Assembly: GCA_033060915.1 (NCBI GenBank)
Contig: CM065394.1
Location: forward strand, 29,623,501 to 29,687,500
DNA: 64,000 bases
From: Euryodendron excelsum
Lineage: Eukaryota > Streptophyta > Magnoliopsida > Ericales > Pentaphylacaceae
Direction of reading: 5' to 3'
Part shown: positions 35,471 through 46,200 of the stretch, one piece after another
Layout of the letters: every line of letters starts with the position of its first letter
Numbering within the stretch: position 1 is the first letter of the stretch
Notes under the pieces: generated by a model
What the model was told of the DNA's origin: nothing
Databases searched by the model: none
Seen by the model: only the letters and a program-made list of their open reading frames with translations
Program-made: the position numbers and the translations under genes

Positions 35471-38400
35471 TTTAAGTACCCCATTTTTGCCCACTCGACA
35501 ATCTCCAGTCCGTCAAGACTTGTATTCAAGTCAATATGGACATATTCTAGTTCAAATCAGCTTTCCAAGTCTAATCTGGTCAATCAATCGCTTCGTGGGC
35601 CCATTTGGCCCAAATAAAGGCAAAATGACCAAAATGCCCTTGGCGGCATTGTTCGGTCCAATTCTAGTGGGCACATCTTCTTGAAGACGATAAGTCCCCT
35701 TTTTCAATCCAATTCCATTCCAATTCTAACTAAATTTGGTACACCTTTCGAGATAGTTGATTCCTCAATGTGGTAAGTCCATCCTGTTTGGCACGTTTTT
35801 TTAGAGAACTCTTCGAAACGGTAAGTCCCTTCAAACTCGTCAACCGAGACGAGACCCCCCCGAGATGAGAGAACGGTCCACCATTGGCGCTTGCTAGCCC
35901 ATTAATGAAGAAATGTCCATTTTGGCATGCCTTCCGAGAAAGTTTATTTCTTAGGCGCTAAGTCCACATAGCAGCTTCCTGAGATTAGGCAGTCTCTGGA
36001 ATGATCGTGACCCATTAAAGTAATGAAAATACTCGTAAACATTCCAACTGTCAGAGTGACAGAACAGGTCGACATTGGGAATTGCCAACAAACCCCTATG
36101 TCACAGGACCGCCGTTAGAGTTACAGAAACACTCAAAATCCAGGTAAACACCAATGCTTGCTAGCCCACTCCGGTAAAAAATGACTAAAGTACCCCTAGG
36201 GCCATTTCTGGCACGTTTCTTGAGAAAATACCTAAGTCCTTAAAACGATAAGTCCACCATTCCAAGATTGTCTTAAAGACAATCTGGCATGATTAGGTGC
36301 CTTCTAGTCAGTTTCGGGCAAATTCCGAGACATTCCGGTCAAGATGACCATTTTGCCTCTAGGCATCCGAGCACCCCGGGAACCACACCGGCTTTGGGTA
36401 TCAAACCGATAACCTCCCGAGGATGTTTTTGATAGTATCCCTGGCATTCCATTGCCTTTCTAGGTTATTCCAAGTCAATTCTGACAAACCTGATGCAAAA
36501 TGACCGTTTTGCCCCTAGCGGGTCGGTCGCCTCTTCCAACCACACCGGCTTTGGGTATCAAACCGGTAACCTCCTGGAACATTCTAGTTAATATTTCCAA
36601 ATCTTGAGTCTTCTTCTAGGATTTTCTGAGTCCATCCCGGTAGTTTTCTGGCCCAATTGACCGTTTTGCCCTTAATGCCCGGTCAAACCCTCTGTCATAT
36701 CTTGACATCATTTTTCAAGTCTATTACTCCTGAGACTTTCTTCTAAGGGTTACTGTCCCTTTTCGGCCTTCCGGCCATTCCCAGCCCTTCAAATCATTCC
36801 CAGACCTTCCGGAGCCACTCCTAGTGAAGCCAAGCTAAAAATTGCATGGTAGTCACTAGTACAGGCGCCCAAATCTTCTTAAGATACATTGCTTGCCGAC
36901 CTTAAAACTTTTCTAAGTGGCACCAGAAGCAATTTTTGCCTGGCATCACTACAACAAACGCCAGGTCAATCTTCTGTCTATAAATATAGAGCCTCTTTCA
37001 GCGTGAAAAGACTCCGCAAACTCAGTCTAAAAACCCTATTCGTCGATACAGAGGGCTCTAGCCTCTCCAAACCCTAGTCTCCTTTAGGTTTTCCAAACCC
37101 TAGTTTATATACACTCCCATACACTCATATACACCCCTGTACACTCATATACTAGCCTCTATTGAAGACTTGAAGTGTTACCATTCTGAAGCTCTCGAAG
37201 ATCCGAACAAGCTCTTGAAGATCAAGGCGAAGATCGAAGCAAAGCAAGAAAAATAAGGCAAATAAAAGCAAAGCAAATAAAAGAAGACATAAGGTAATCT
37301 TCCTATTTACGCTTTCGCAATTCCTCCCTCTCTCTTCTCTCTCCTAACCCACTTGGGTTTTCTTCTATTTTAATCCTCCATCTTCTTCCCCCCCCCCCCC
37401 CTCCTGCATGCTTGAAACAAAGGACTCCCCAGTTCATGTGTAGGATTAGGCTATTGAAAGTCACCATGTTGGGGGCTTTCTCTTAGTCTAACCGAAGACC
37501 ACGTGGGTTCGACCCCCTTGATTATGTGGTGAAACCTTTAACCTTGTATGTTCACGACCCTAACTTGCATTGTGCATATCATGATCATGCATCTCTCTAA
37601 AATCCTTTTTCAAACTTGTTTTCAAAACTTGCATCAAAACTGTTTTCAAAACTTGCATTAAATCTTCTTTTTTAAAACTTGTTTTCAAAATCACAATCCT
37701 AAGATGATTCTAGCCTCTTCATGGTTAAGGTTGCTTTAGAAAAGTGTTACATTTAAAGTATTTTCAGATCCTTGTTATTTTCAAAACCACAATCCTAAAA
37801 TGGTTCTAATCTTCTTATGGTTAGAGTCGTTTTAGGAAAGTGAGTTATTTTTAGAGGCTTGTGAAAATTCATCTCTTTCCAAATTGCTTTTCAAACTTAC
37901 TTTCTAAAAGTCTCTTTTTCTAAAATCTTCTCTCCAATATACTTTCTAAAAACTCTCTCCAATCTCATTTCCGAAAATTGTTTTCTCAAACTTCCCTTCA
38001 CAAAATTCACTTTCCTAAAAACTCTTTTCCAAAAGGCTCTCTCCGAAATTCGCTTTCTAAAAATGCTCTTTAAGTTTCCTTCCTAAAAACTTTCTCCAAA
38101 ATTCATTTTTCAAAAACTCTTTTCAAACGTACTGTCTAAAAAGTCCTTTCTAAGATCTCCTCCCAAAAATCTTCCCTTCTAAAAAGTTTTACTTTCCAAA
38201 ATCTCTTTTCTTGGAACCCAAGTCAAGCACTAGAACCAACGATTAGGAAATCCTGATTTTCTTTCCTAGAACATTTTTACATCAAAATCATAAATTTTCA
38301 AAAACCAATTTCCTACATCAAATCATAGACTTCTAAATCTAGGGTTTCTAAAATTTTCCCTTCCGATTCCATGTCAAATCCAATCTTCCCCTTTAGAAAA

Positions 38401-39980
38401 CCGAATCCAATCTCTCATTTAGGAAACTAGATCCAGTCCTCCATTTTTGGAAATAAAATCAAATTATCTCATTTTAGAAACAAAATCCAATCTTTCATTT
38501 TAGGAAATAGAAATTCCAATCTTTCCCAATCCAAATCTTTCCTATCCAATCCTTCTTAATCTGATACATTCCCTAAACCTTAAGTTTTCCAAAACCTAAA
38601 CTTTCAAATCTTTCCTTAAACTTTAAGCTTTTTAATCTTCCTAATTCCAACCTTACCTAATTCCAAACTTTTCAAATTTCAAATCTTTCTTAATTCAAAA
38701 CTTTCTAAATTTGAAACTTCCTTAAGTTAAAACTTTCTAAAATTCTAAACTTTCTAAAATCCAAACTTTCCAATTTCAAAACCTTTTCTAAAATAAAACT
38801 TTCCTAAACGAAACTTTTCTAAAATGACACTTTTCTAAAATGAAACTTTTCTAAAACGGAACTTTCCTATTTTGAAACTTTCCTAACTCGAACATTTCCT
38901 AAATCCAACTTCCCTATTCTTCCAAGTCCAACATTCGAGTCAAATCTTTCTTAAACCTCGAGTTTTTCCTAAATCCTATCTTTCTTAAATCTAGGTTTCC
39001 TAAATCTCAATCTTTCCAAAACAAGTCTAAACCCTATTTCCAAGTTCTATCTTTCCAAATCTAGTCCAAGTTCTCTTTCAAGGGTCAAATCCTCTTTCAA
39101 GTTCAATTCTAGGTCTAAGTTCAATCCTGATTTCAAATCCTCAATTCCGAGTTTCAAATCAAAATCCCTTTTTCAAATCAAAACTTCTATTTTCAATCGG
39201 ACTCTTGTCCGAACTACGACTAACTTGATTCCTCAAAAGAGATACGTAGGCAACCCTCATAGGTGCGGTCATAACCTTTTTCAAATCTCCAATTCCATAA
39301 CTCCTTTCAAACTTTCAATTCCAAAAATCTATTTTCAAATCTTTAATTTCAATTTTCAAAACTTCTTTCCAATTTCAAATTTCAATTCTTCATTTCAAAT
39401 CTATTTTCGAAGTCAAATCTTTTTCTTGCACTTATATATCATGCATCATTCTTTTAAATATTCTTTTTCTAAAGTGGATAGTTTGGACATATATTAATTG
39501 AAGACTTTAACGGATGAATCTAGGGTGAATAGACATGTAGGTACCGTAAGGGCAGGGTAGGGTGATGGCTTTGTGCGTCTTTCTTACATGCAACCAACCT
39601 CCAAACTTAGATCACTGATTTCGAAAGACTAAATGGAATTATTTTTAAAAAAGGAGCTTAAATATTTTCTAAAGGTTGCCAAACAACCTGTTTTCTTAAA
39701 AAAAAAAAAAAAACCCTCTCTTGATGAGGTATTTTCAAAATCGTTTTCAAAAATCTTGAGTGTAATCTTCGGATTGTGCTTAGTTTTTAGGTGACCTAAC
39801 TCACCTTAATCAAGTTAGGTGGCGACTCTGAATGTTTTCCAAAATCCTTTTATTCAAATCAATTTTTAATTCAAACCTAGTCGCACTCATTCTTCTAGGA
39901 GGATGAGTTCTAATGAGAGAGTACAGTATTTTTCCCGCTTGTGTGTGTATTCCTCGAGTGCAAAAAATATGGGTGTGACA
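35471..39980 (+). mobile_element. L6: solo giant LTR nested in the 3' end of L5
   Basis: It begins TTTAAGTACCCC (family TGTAAGCACCCC) at 35471 and ends GGGTGTGACA at 39980, about 4.51 kb. L5 sequence lies on both sides. The flanking 5-mers are GCATT and GCGAT; the other copies read GAGTT at this point, so both can be decayed duplicates of GAGTT. A TATA box (CTATAAATATAG) is near 36979, and the GCATGCTT block follows a C-run near 37391. Transcribed-half markers are intact through the GGTGGCGACTC hairpin near 39822. Confidence 0.88.
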
Positions 39981-40046
39981 GCGATCTAACGAGAGAGTAC
40001 CGTATTTTTTCTACTTTTCTAGAATGCAAAAAATCGGGGCGCGACA

Positions 40047-40845
40047 AACACTTATAACCCAAATCCCCAATTAAATCATCAATTTTTAGGTTAACTTGTA
40101 CTTGCTCAATTCCACGATTCACCATTACTTGTGCACAATCACTGCTCAAGTCCCTTAGAACGTATTTATGTCTCAAACTCCTTCAAGACATTCAATCTCT
40201 TCAATGGTGTTGATAGATTGAATGCTAAGAAATTGTTTCTAAGCCTTTAGAATATAATAGAAACTCCTCTCAAAGAATTTTTGTTTGTGGCGGCTCGAAT
40301 GTAGAACTTTGGGGTAAGTGTTGGTATTTATAGAGCTTCAGGAAATTCACGGAGCAAAACCCTAAATTGCACAAAAATGGAGCTCGTGGGCGCCAGGTGT
40401 CCTGCGAGGTGTCCCGTGAGGTCCATTTTGAACTTGCACCCTCACTGTTTCTTCCAACAAGCTGTCCTGCGAGGTGTCCCGTGAAGTCCTGTGTGAACTG
40501 CACCCTCACTGTTTCTTCTCGCGAGGTCCTACGAAGTGTTCCGCGAAGTCTCCTGAAAGAATTTTCACATTGTTTCTTCCCACGATGTGCTACAAGAGTC
40601 CCACAAGGGGTCCTACGAGAGTCAGTATGACTTCTTATGCACACTAATACATCCCACGACGTGTCTCAAAGTTCATCAAGGCTCATCGAAGTTCCGTAGT
40701 ATACTTTGAAGCTTCATACAATCTCTTCTTAGCACGAGCTTACATGAATTAGCAATGAAATCAACCTAACACATTGTGATTAACATCCCAAATACAATAA
40801 ACTTGAAATGTCACGAAATTTACCAATTACGTGATTTTACAAGGC
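40047..40845 (-). mobile_element. Truncated LTR-like element inserted in a P450 fragment
   Basis: The minus strand starts TGTAAAATCACG exactly where P450 homology stops. It has a TATA box (CTATAAATACC) near 40327-40337 and a GAGGT/GTCCTGCGAGG repeat cluster upstream of it, the arrangement of an LTR U3. Its distal end is cut by L5 at 40046. No coding frame is seen and the family is not recognised. Confidence 0.5.
40380..40630 (-). repeat. Degenerate tandem repeats with GAGGTGTCCCGTGA
   Basis: TGTCCTGCGAGGTGTCCCGT followed by TGCACCCTCACTGTTTCTTC is present twice at ~65-bp spacing, with decayed forms to ~40630. Open frames on both strands here are repeat-derived and not genes. Confidence 0.7.
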
Positions 40846-40985
40846 TGATCTTTATTACCTTTTGAATTCCAGTGTTCTTCAATCACCTCCTCAAAGAAAG
40901 CATCTAATCCTTCTAAAGTCTGTTTTAATCTTTTAATCAAACTGGTTAGAACATCCATCCATCGTAAAAATGGAAGATTTTTGTC
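40846..40985 (-). pseudogene. Cytochrome P450 exon-1 fragment
   Basis: About 45 codons match residues ~233-280 of the intact P450 at 56.9-58.5 kb: LPFLRWMDVLTSLIKRLKQ here versus FPFLGWMDVLTGFVKRLKE there, then GLDAFFEEVIEEHWNSKGN versus GLDFFLDKVIEEHRNSKGN. Homology ends abruptly on both sides, at an LTR start (40845) and at unrelated sequence beyond ~40985. The segment lies between the C-helix and the I-helix of the family and holds no catalytic motif. It is a same-strand relic of a duplicated or captured P450 copy. Confidence 0.85.
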
Positions 40986-41310
40986 ATCTTTGAAGGAATG
41001 GATTGAGTGTTCGTGATCTACTAAGATACAACGAAACAAGTTATGGTATGTTTTTGTGTTTTCTAAATTCGACATCTACGTATTTGATTAAAACATGTTC
41101 TTCATTTTATGTGCTATATTTCTTGGTTTATGTGGGCAGCATGATTGATCCACAAGTTCTGTGATTTGATATGTTTCATGAAATGTAGTGATTCTTTTCA
41201 TTCTTGTCTATTTCAAGTTTTCTTTTGAAATATGGAATTATGATGTGTTGGCTTTATGATACAAGTCATGATTTACATGATATAAATTCTATGTACATTA
41301 TGAGTTATGT
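40986..41310. other. AT-rich sequence without recognised features
   Basis: Simple AT-rich DNA that continued directly into 46707 before L7 inserted. I see no gene or repeat termini. Confidence 0.5.
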
Positions 41311-41549
41311 ATTATTGTAAGCACCCCATTTTTGACCGGTCGGCAGTCTACACTCTGTCCAGACTTGTTTTCAAGTCATTATGGACATATTCCAATCGAA
41401 ACCAATTCTCTAGTCCAAATTCCGTCTTTCCATCGCTTCGCGGGCCTGTCAAGACCGAATAGAGGCAAAATGACCAAAATGCCCTTAGGAGCATTATCCT
41501 TTCTTATTCCAATTTCAATACCTCTCTCGAGACAGTTTATTTCTCGAGA

Positions 41550-42195
41550 CGGTCCGAGTAGCAAAACTACTCACAAAACCGTCAGAGTGGCGGAAACACT
41601 CACCAAACCGTCAGAGTGGCGGAAACACTCAAAACCCAGGCACGTCTCTTCGGAGTCGGTAAGACCCCTTTCCAATCCCTCTCTCGAGACAGTTTATTCC
41701 TCGAGACGGTCCGAGTAGCAAAACTACTCACAAAACCGTTAGAGTAGCGGAAATACTCACAAAACCGTTAGAGTAGCGAAAATACTCATAGACCCGTTAG
41801 AGTAGCGAAAATACTCACAGAGCCGTCCGAGTAGCGGAAATACTCAACCGTTAGAGTAGCGGAAGTACTCACGGAGCCGTCCGAGTAGCGGAAATACTCA
41901 ACCGTTAGAGTAGCGGAAGTACTCACAGAATCGTTAGAGTAGCGGAAATACTCACAGAGCCGTTAGAGTAGCGGAAATACTCAACCGTTAGAGTAGCGGA
42001 AGTACTCACAGAACCGTTAGAGTAGCGGAAATACTCCCAAATCATCAACCCCGTTAGAGTAGTGGAAATACTCAACCCCGTCCGAGTAGCAGAAATACTT
42101 CCAAATCATCAACCCCGTTAGAGTAGCGGAAATACTCAACCCCGTTCGAGTAGCGGAAATACTCACACCGTTAGAGTGGCGGAAACACTCAAAAC
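41550..42195 (+). repeat. Minisatellite of 20 hairpin units in the L7 U3
   Basis: About twenty units of 25-37 bp share CCGTTAGAGTAGCGGAAATA followed by CTC. Every unit contains a short foldback, GAGTA...TACTC, around a GCGGAAA loop. Some units instead read GAGTGGCGGAAACACTC and others GAGTAGCAAAACTACTC, so the paired positions change together. One ~70-bp spacer interrupts the array near 41640-41700. L2 has only two to three units (4305-4375). Confidence 0.93.
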
Positions 42196-42319
42196 CCAGG
42201 TCAACACCAGTGTCTGTTATCTCACTTCGGTGAAAAATGACCAAACTACCCTTAGGACCTTTTCCGAGACTTTCCGGTCAAGATGACCATTTTGCCCCTT
42301 GGCATCTGAATGCCCCGGG

Positions 42320-42800
42320 AACCACACCGGCTCTGGGTATCAAGCCGGTAATGACCCGGGAACACTTTTTATAGTGTTCTCAACCTTCCTTTACCTTTCC
42401 AGACCATTCCGAGTCAGTTCCGGCGAACCCGGTGCAAAATGACCGTTTTGCCCCTAGAGGGCCGGTCTCCTTCTCCAACCACACCGGCTCTGGGTATCAA
42501 ACCGGTAATGACCCGGGAATACTTTTTATAGTGTTCTCAACCTTCCTTTACCTTTCCGGACTATTCTGAGTCAGTTCCGGCAAACCCGGTGCAAAATGAC
42601 CGTTTTGCCCCTGGAGGGCCGGTCTCCTTCTCTAACCACACCGGCTCTGGGTATCAAACCGGTAATGACCCGGGAACACTTTTTATAGTGTTCTCAACCT
42701 TCCTTTACCTTTTCGGACTATTCCGAGTCAGTTCCGGCAAACCCGGTGTAAAATGACCGTTTTGCCCCTAGTGGGCCGGTCTCCTTTTCCAACCACACCG
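42320..42800 (+). repeat. 158-bp tandem triplication in the L7 U3
   Basis: ACCACACCGGCTCTGGGTAT recurs at about 42321, 42478, 42636 and 42793, with nearly identical intervening sequence (AATGACCGTTTTGCCCCT in each). Other copies show a two-unit, more diverged version (for example 4686 and 4850 in L2), so the extra copies are a recent expansion in L7. Confidence 0.9.
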
Positions 42801-43174
42801 GCTCTGGAAATCAAACCGGCAACCTCTGGGAACATTCTAAATAATGTTTCCAGATCCCAAGTCTTCTTCTGGGACAGTTTGAGTCTGTCCCGACAGTTTT
42901 CTGGTCCGGTTGACCGTTTTGCCCCTAAAGGCCCGGTCGACCTTTCCGACACTTTTACCCTCACTTTTCAAATCAAATACCTCCAGGACACTATTTCAAG
43001 TGTTCCTGCTCCTTTCCGGCCTTCCGAGTCACTCCCGGCTCCTTCAAATCATTTTCGAACTTTCCGGAGTCACTCCTAGTGAAGCCAAGCTAAAGTTTAC
43101 ATGGTAGTTACTAGTACAGGCGCCCAAATCTAGTCAAAGATACGTTGCTTGCCGACCTTAATTGTTTCCTAAAT

Positions 43175-43299
43175 GGCTGGCGCCACTAGCAGTGGCGCCA
43201 AGCCAAAAAATGGCCTGGCGCCACTACTAGTGGTGCCAGTATAAATTTTGCCCTGGCGCCACTGCAACAGGCGCCAGGCTTGTCCTCCCTCTATAAATA
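43175..43299 (+). promoter_or_regulatory. LTR core promoter: GGCGCC palindrome cluster and TATA box
   Basis: Three inverted repeats lie directly upstream of TATAAATA (43292-43299). P1 at 43175-43204 has TGGCGCCACT/AGTGGCGCCA arms. P2 at 43214-43239 has CTGGCGCCACTA/TAGTGGTGCCAG arms. P3 at 43252-43278 has CCTGGCGCC/GGCGCCAGG arms, 13 bp before the TATA. Decayed versions occupy the same place in L1, L2, L3 and L6. A transcription start would fall near 43325. Confidence 0.8.
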
Positions 43300-44159
43300 C
43301 AGAGCCTCGTTTAACGTGAAAAGGGTCGGCAAACTTAACCTAAGAATCCTATATTTCGATATACAGAGCTTGAGCACTTCCAAAACCCTAGCCTCCTTAG
43401 GTTTCTCCAAACCCTAGCCACCCTAAACAAACCCTACCCTCCTATACACTCATACACTCCTCTATACACTCATACCCTAACCTTCAACCATCCTTGGAAG
43501 ACTTGAAGAGCTGTCATCTAAAGCTTGAAGACAACCCTTGAAGACTGAAGAAGAAGACCAAGACGAAGACCGAAGACTGCACGGCGCGCAAAATAAACAA
43601 GAAACAAGGTAGGCTCCCTATTTAAATTTCCGCATTCCCCCTCTCTCTTCTCTCTCCAACCCACTTGGGTTTTCTCTATTTTAATCCCCCATCTCTTTCC
43701 CCCCCTTTCTTTGCATGCTTGAAACAAGGGGATTCCTGGTCCATGTGTAGGATTGGACTATTAGAGAGTCACCGTGTCGGGGGCTTTCTTATAGTCTAAC
43801 CAAAGAGCACGTGGGTCCGGCCCCCTTGATTATGTGGTGAAGCCTTAACCTTGTATGTTCACGACCCCAAATTGCATTGTTCATATCATAGTCTTGCATC
43901 TTCCAAATTCGTTTTCAAAAAGTTGTTTTCAAAAATCGTTTTCGAACTTATTTTCAAAATTGCATCAAAAGCTCTTTCTCAAAAACATGTTTTCAAAATC
44001 ACAATCCTAGGGTGATTCTAGCCTTTCCATGGCTAGGGTTGCTTTAGGAAAGTGTTATATTAAAAGTGGCCTTTTGGTCTATATTTTCAAACCTTGTTTT
44101 CAAAACCGCTTTCTTAAAGTGGTTCTAGCCTTCTTATGGTTAGAATTGCTTTAGGAAAG

Positions 44160-46200
44160 TGAGATGTTTTTACACCTTCTAAAACTCTTTCTTCAAAAAT
44201 CTCTTCCTAAAAATCTCTTTTTCAACATACTTTCCTAAAACTCCCCTCTTCAAAATTGATTTCAAAAACTCCCTTTCAAAATCTCTTTTTCAAAACTCTC
44301 TTTTTCAACTCCTTTCCAAAACTTTCCTTCCTCGAAATTCACTTTCTAAAAACACTCCCTAAAAATCTTTCTAAAAACTCTCCTCCCGGAATCTTTCTTC
44401 TTCTAGAAATTCCCCTATAGGATTTTCTTTCTAAACTTTACGTTTCCAAAAACATGCTTTCCAAAAAAAAACTCCTCCCTAGGATTCCCTTCTAGAAAAC
44501 CTTCATTTCTAAAAACGCACTTTCCAAAAATCCTCTTTCCTTAGAGCCCCAAATCAAGCCTTAGAGCCCACAATTAGGAAACCCTAATTTTCTTTCCAAA
44601 AACATGGTTTTCAAACTTTGCCCCAAACCTAGGTTTCCAAAACCTCTTGTTTTCACATCCAAACTATACATGTTTCCAAAACCTCTTTTCTACGTCAAAA
44701 CTATAGTTTTCCAAAACTAGGGTTTCTAGAATCTCCCTTTCCAAATCCTTGTCAAGTCCTATCTTCCCTTTAGGAAATCAAATCAAATCTCCCCGTTTAG
44801 GAAACTAGATCCTATCCTCCGTTTTTGGAAATAAAATCAAACCCTTGTTTTTAGAAACTAAATCCAATCCCTTCCTAATCCAAACCTTTCCTAATTCAAT
44901 TCCTTCCTAAACCATAAGTTTCCTAAACCTAAACTTTAAATCTTTCCTTAAATTTTAAAATCTAAATCTTTCCTAAACTTCCACTTTCCTAAACCTTAAG
45001 TTCCCAAAACTTGAACATAAAAATTTTTCCTAAATTTTAAAACTCAATTTTCAAATCTTTCCTAGTTCAACCCTTTCCTAATCCTACCCTGTTCCAAAAT
45101 CTTTTTCAAATCTAAATTTTCAAACCTTTCCTAAACTCAAGCCTTTCCTAATTTCAAGATTTTTCTAAAACTCTAAAACTTTCTAAATCCTAAACTTTCC
45201 AAATTTCAAATCTTTTCAAATCCAAAGTTTCCTAAATTCAAAACTTTCTTAAGTTAAATCTTTCTAAACTTCCAAACTTTCTAAATTCTAAACTTTCCAA
45301 AACTTCAACATCTTTCCAAATCTAGGGCTTTTCTAAATTCAAAACTTTCTTAATTCAAACGTTTCCTAAACTGAAAATTTTCCTTTTTCAAACCTTTCTT
45401 AAAATGAAACTTTCTTATTCTCAAAACTTCCTTGTTTTCAAAATTTTCCAAATTCAAAACTTTCCTTTTTCAAAACATTTCTAAATTCAAAACTTTCCAA
45501 TTTTCGAAACTTCCCTAAAGTTGAAACTTTCTAATTTTCAAAACCTTCTTAATTCAAAACTTTCCTAATTTGAATACTTTCCTAATTTCGAAACTTTCCA
45601 AAAATGAAACTTTCCTAATTCTAAAACTTTCCTAAATCGAACATTTCCTAATTCGAACATTTCCTAAATCCAACATTTCCTAATCTCCTAAACCTTCCAA
45701 GTAGAGTCAAGTCTTTCCTAAGTCTAGGTTTCTTAAACCTCCATCTTTCCAAAACCAAGTTTTTCCAAAATCAATCTCTTCAAATCAAAGTCCAATCTTC
45801 TTCTCAATTTCAATTTCCAATCTTCTTTTCTAAGTTCAAATCAAATCCAAATTCCAATTCAATCTCTCTCTTCAAATCCACCTTTCTCTTTTCAATCGGA
45901 CTCCGGTCCGAACTACGACTAACCTAATTCCCCCAAAGGGATACGTAGGCAACCTTCATAGGTGCGGTCACAATATGTTTCAAACTTTCAATTCCACCCT
46001 CATGGGTGCGGTTTCCAAAATCTTTTCAAATCTCAAAATTCCAAAATTTCTATTTTCAAATTTCTACTCTCAATTTTCAAACTTTCCAATTTCAATTCTA
46101 TTTCTTCAAATCAATTTCTTTTCAAATCAATTTCTATTTTCCAATTCTTTCATCTTGCACTAGCATATCATGCATCATATTTTTCAAACATTATTTTTCA
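44160..46200 (+). repeat. Long G-poor tract in the transcribed half of L7
   Basis: For about 2 kb the plus strand is almost only A, C and T, built from variants of AAACTTTCCTAA and CAAAATCTCTTTTC. Equivalent tracts are at 13740-15660 (L2), 22990-24420 (L1), 28150-29470 (L3), 32110-33310 (L5) and 37880-39200 (L6). The many short open frames in these tracts (Phe/Ser/Lys/Asn-rich) reflect composition and I call none of them genes. Confidence 0.85.

Larger units (their letters stand above)
31905..40046 (+). mobile_element. L5: 5'-truncated giant LTR copy, split by a 1.46-kb LTR and by L6
   Basis: Family sequence starts abruptly near 31905 (TCTTAAGATGATTCTAG, past the TATA region). It continues to 33544, resumes at 35014-35470, and its last 61 bases (CTAACGAGAGAGTACCG to GGGGCGCGACA) are at 39986-40046 beyond L6. 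Joining these arms recreates the normal 3' end of the family. The 5' half is absent, and a PMD pseudogene lies directly upstream. Confidence 0.85.

Noticed and set aside
37495..37530. tRNA gene based on GGGTTCGACCCCC
   Set aside because: No box A at proper distance and no cloverleaf can be drawn; only a box-B-like match.
40270..40644. Open frames on both strands rich in Arg/Thr/Ser
   Set aside because: Generated by GAGGTGTCCCGTGA tandem repeats in an LTR U3-like region.
41550..42195. CRISPR-like array of regularly spaced repeats
   Set aside because: Plant nuclear context, no unique spacers, unit length varies 25-37 bp; it is a minisatellite inside an LTR.
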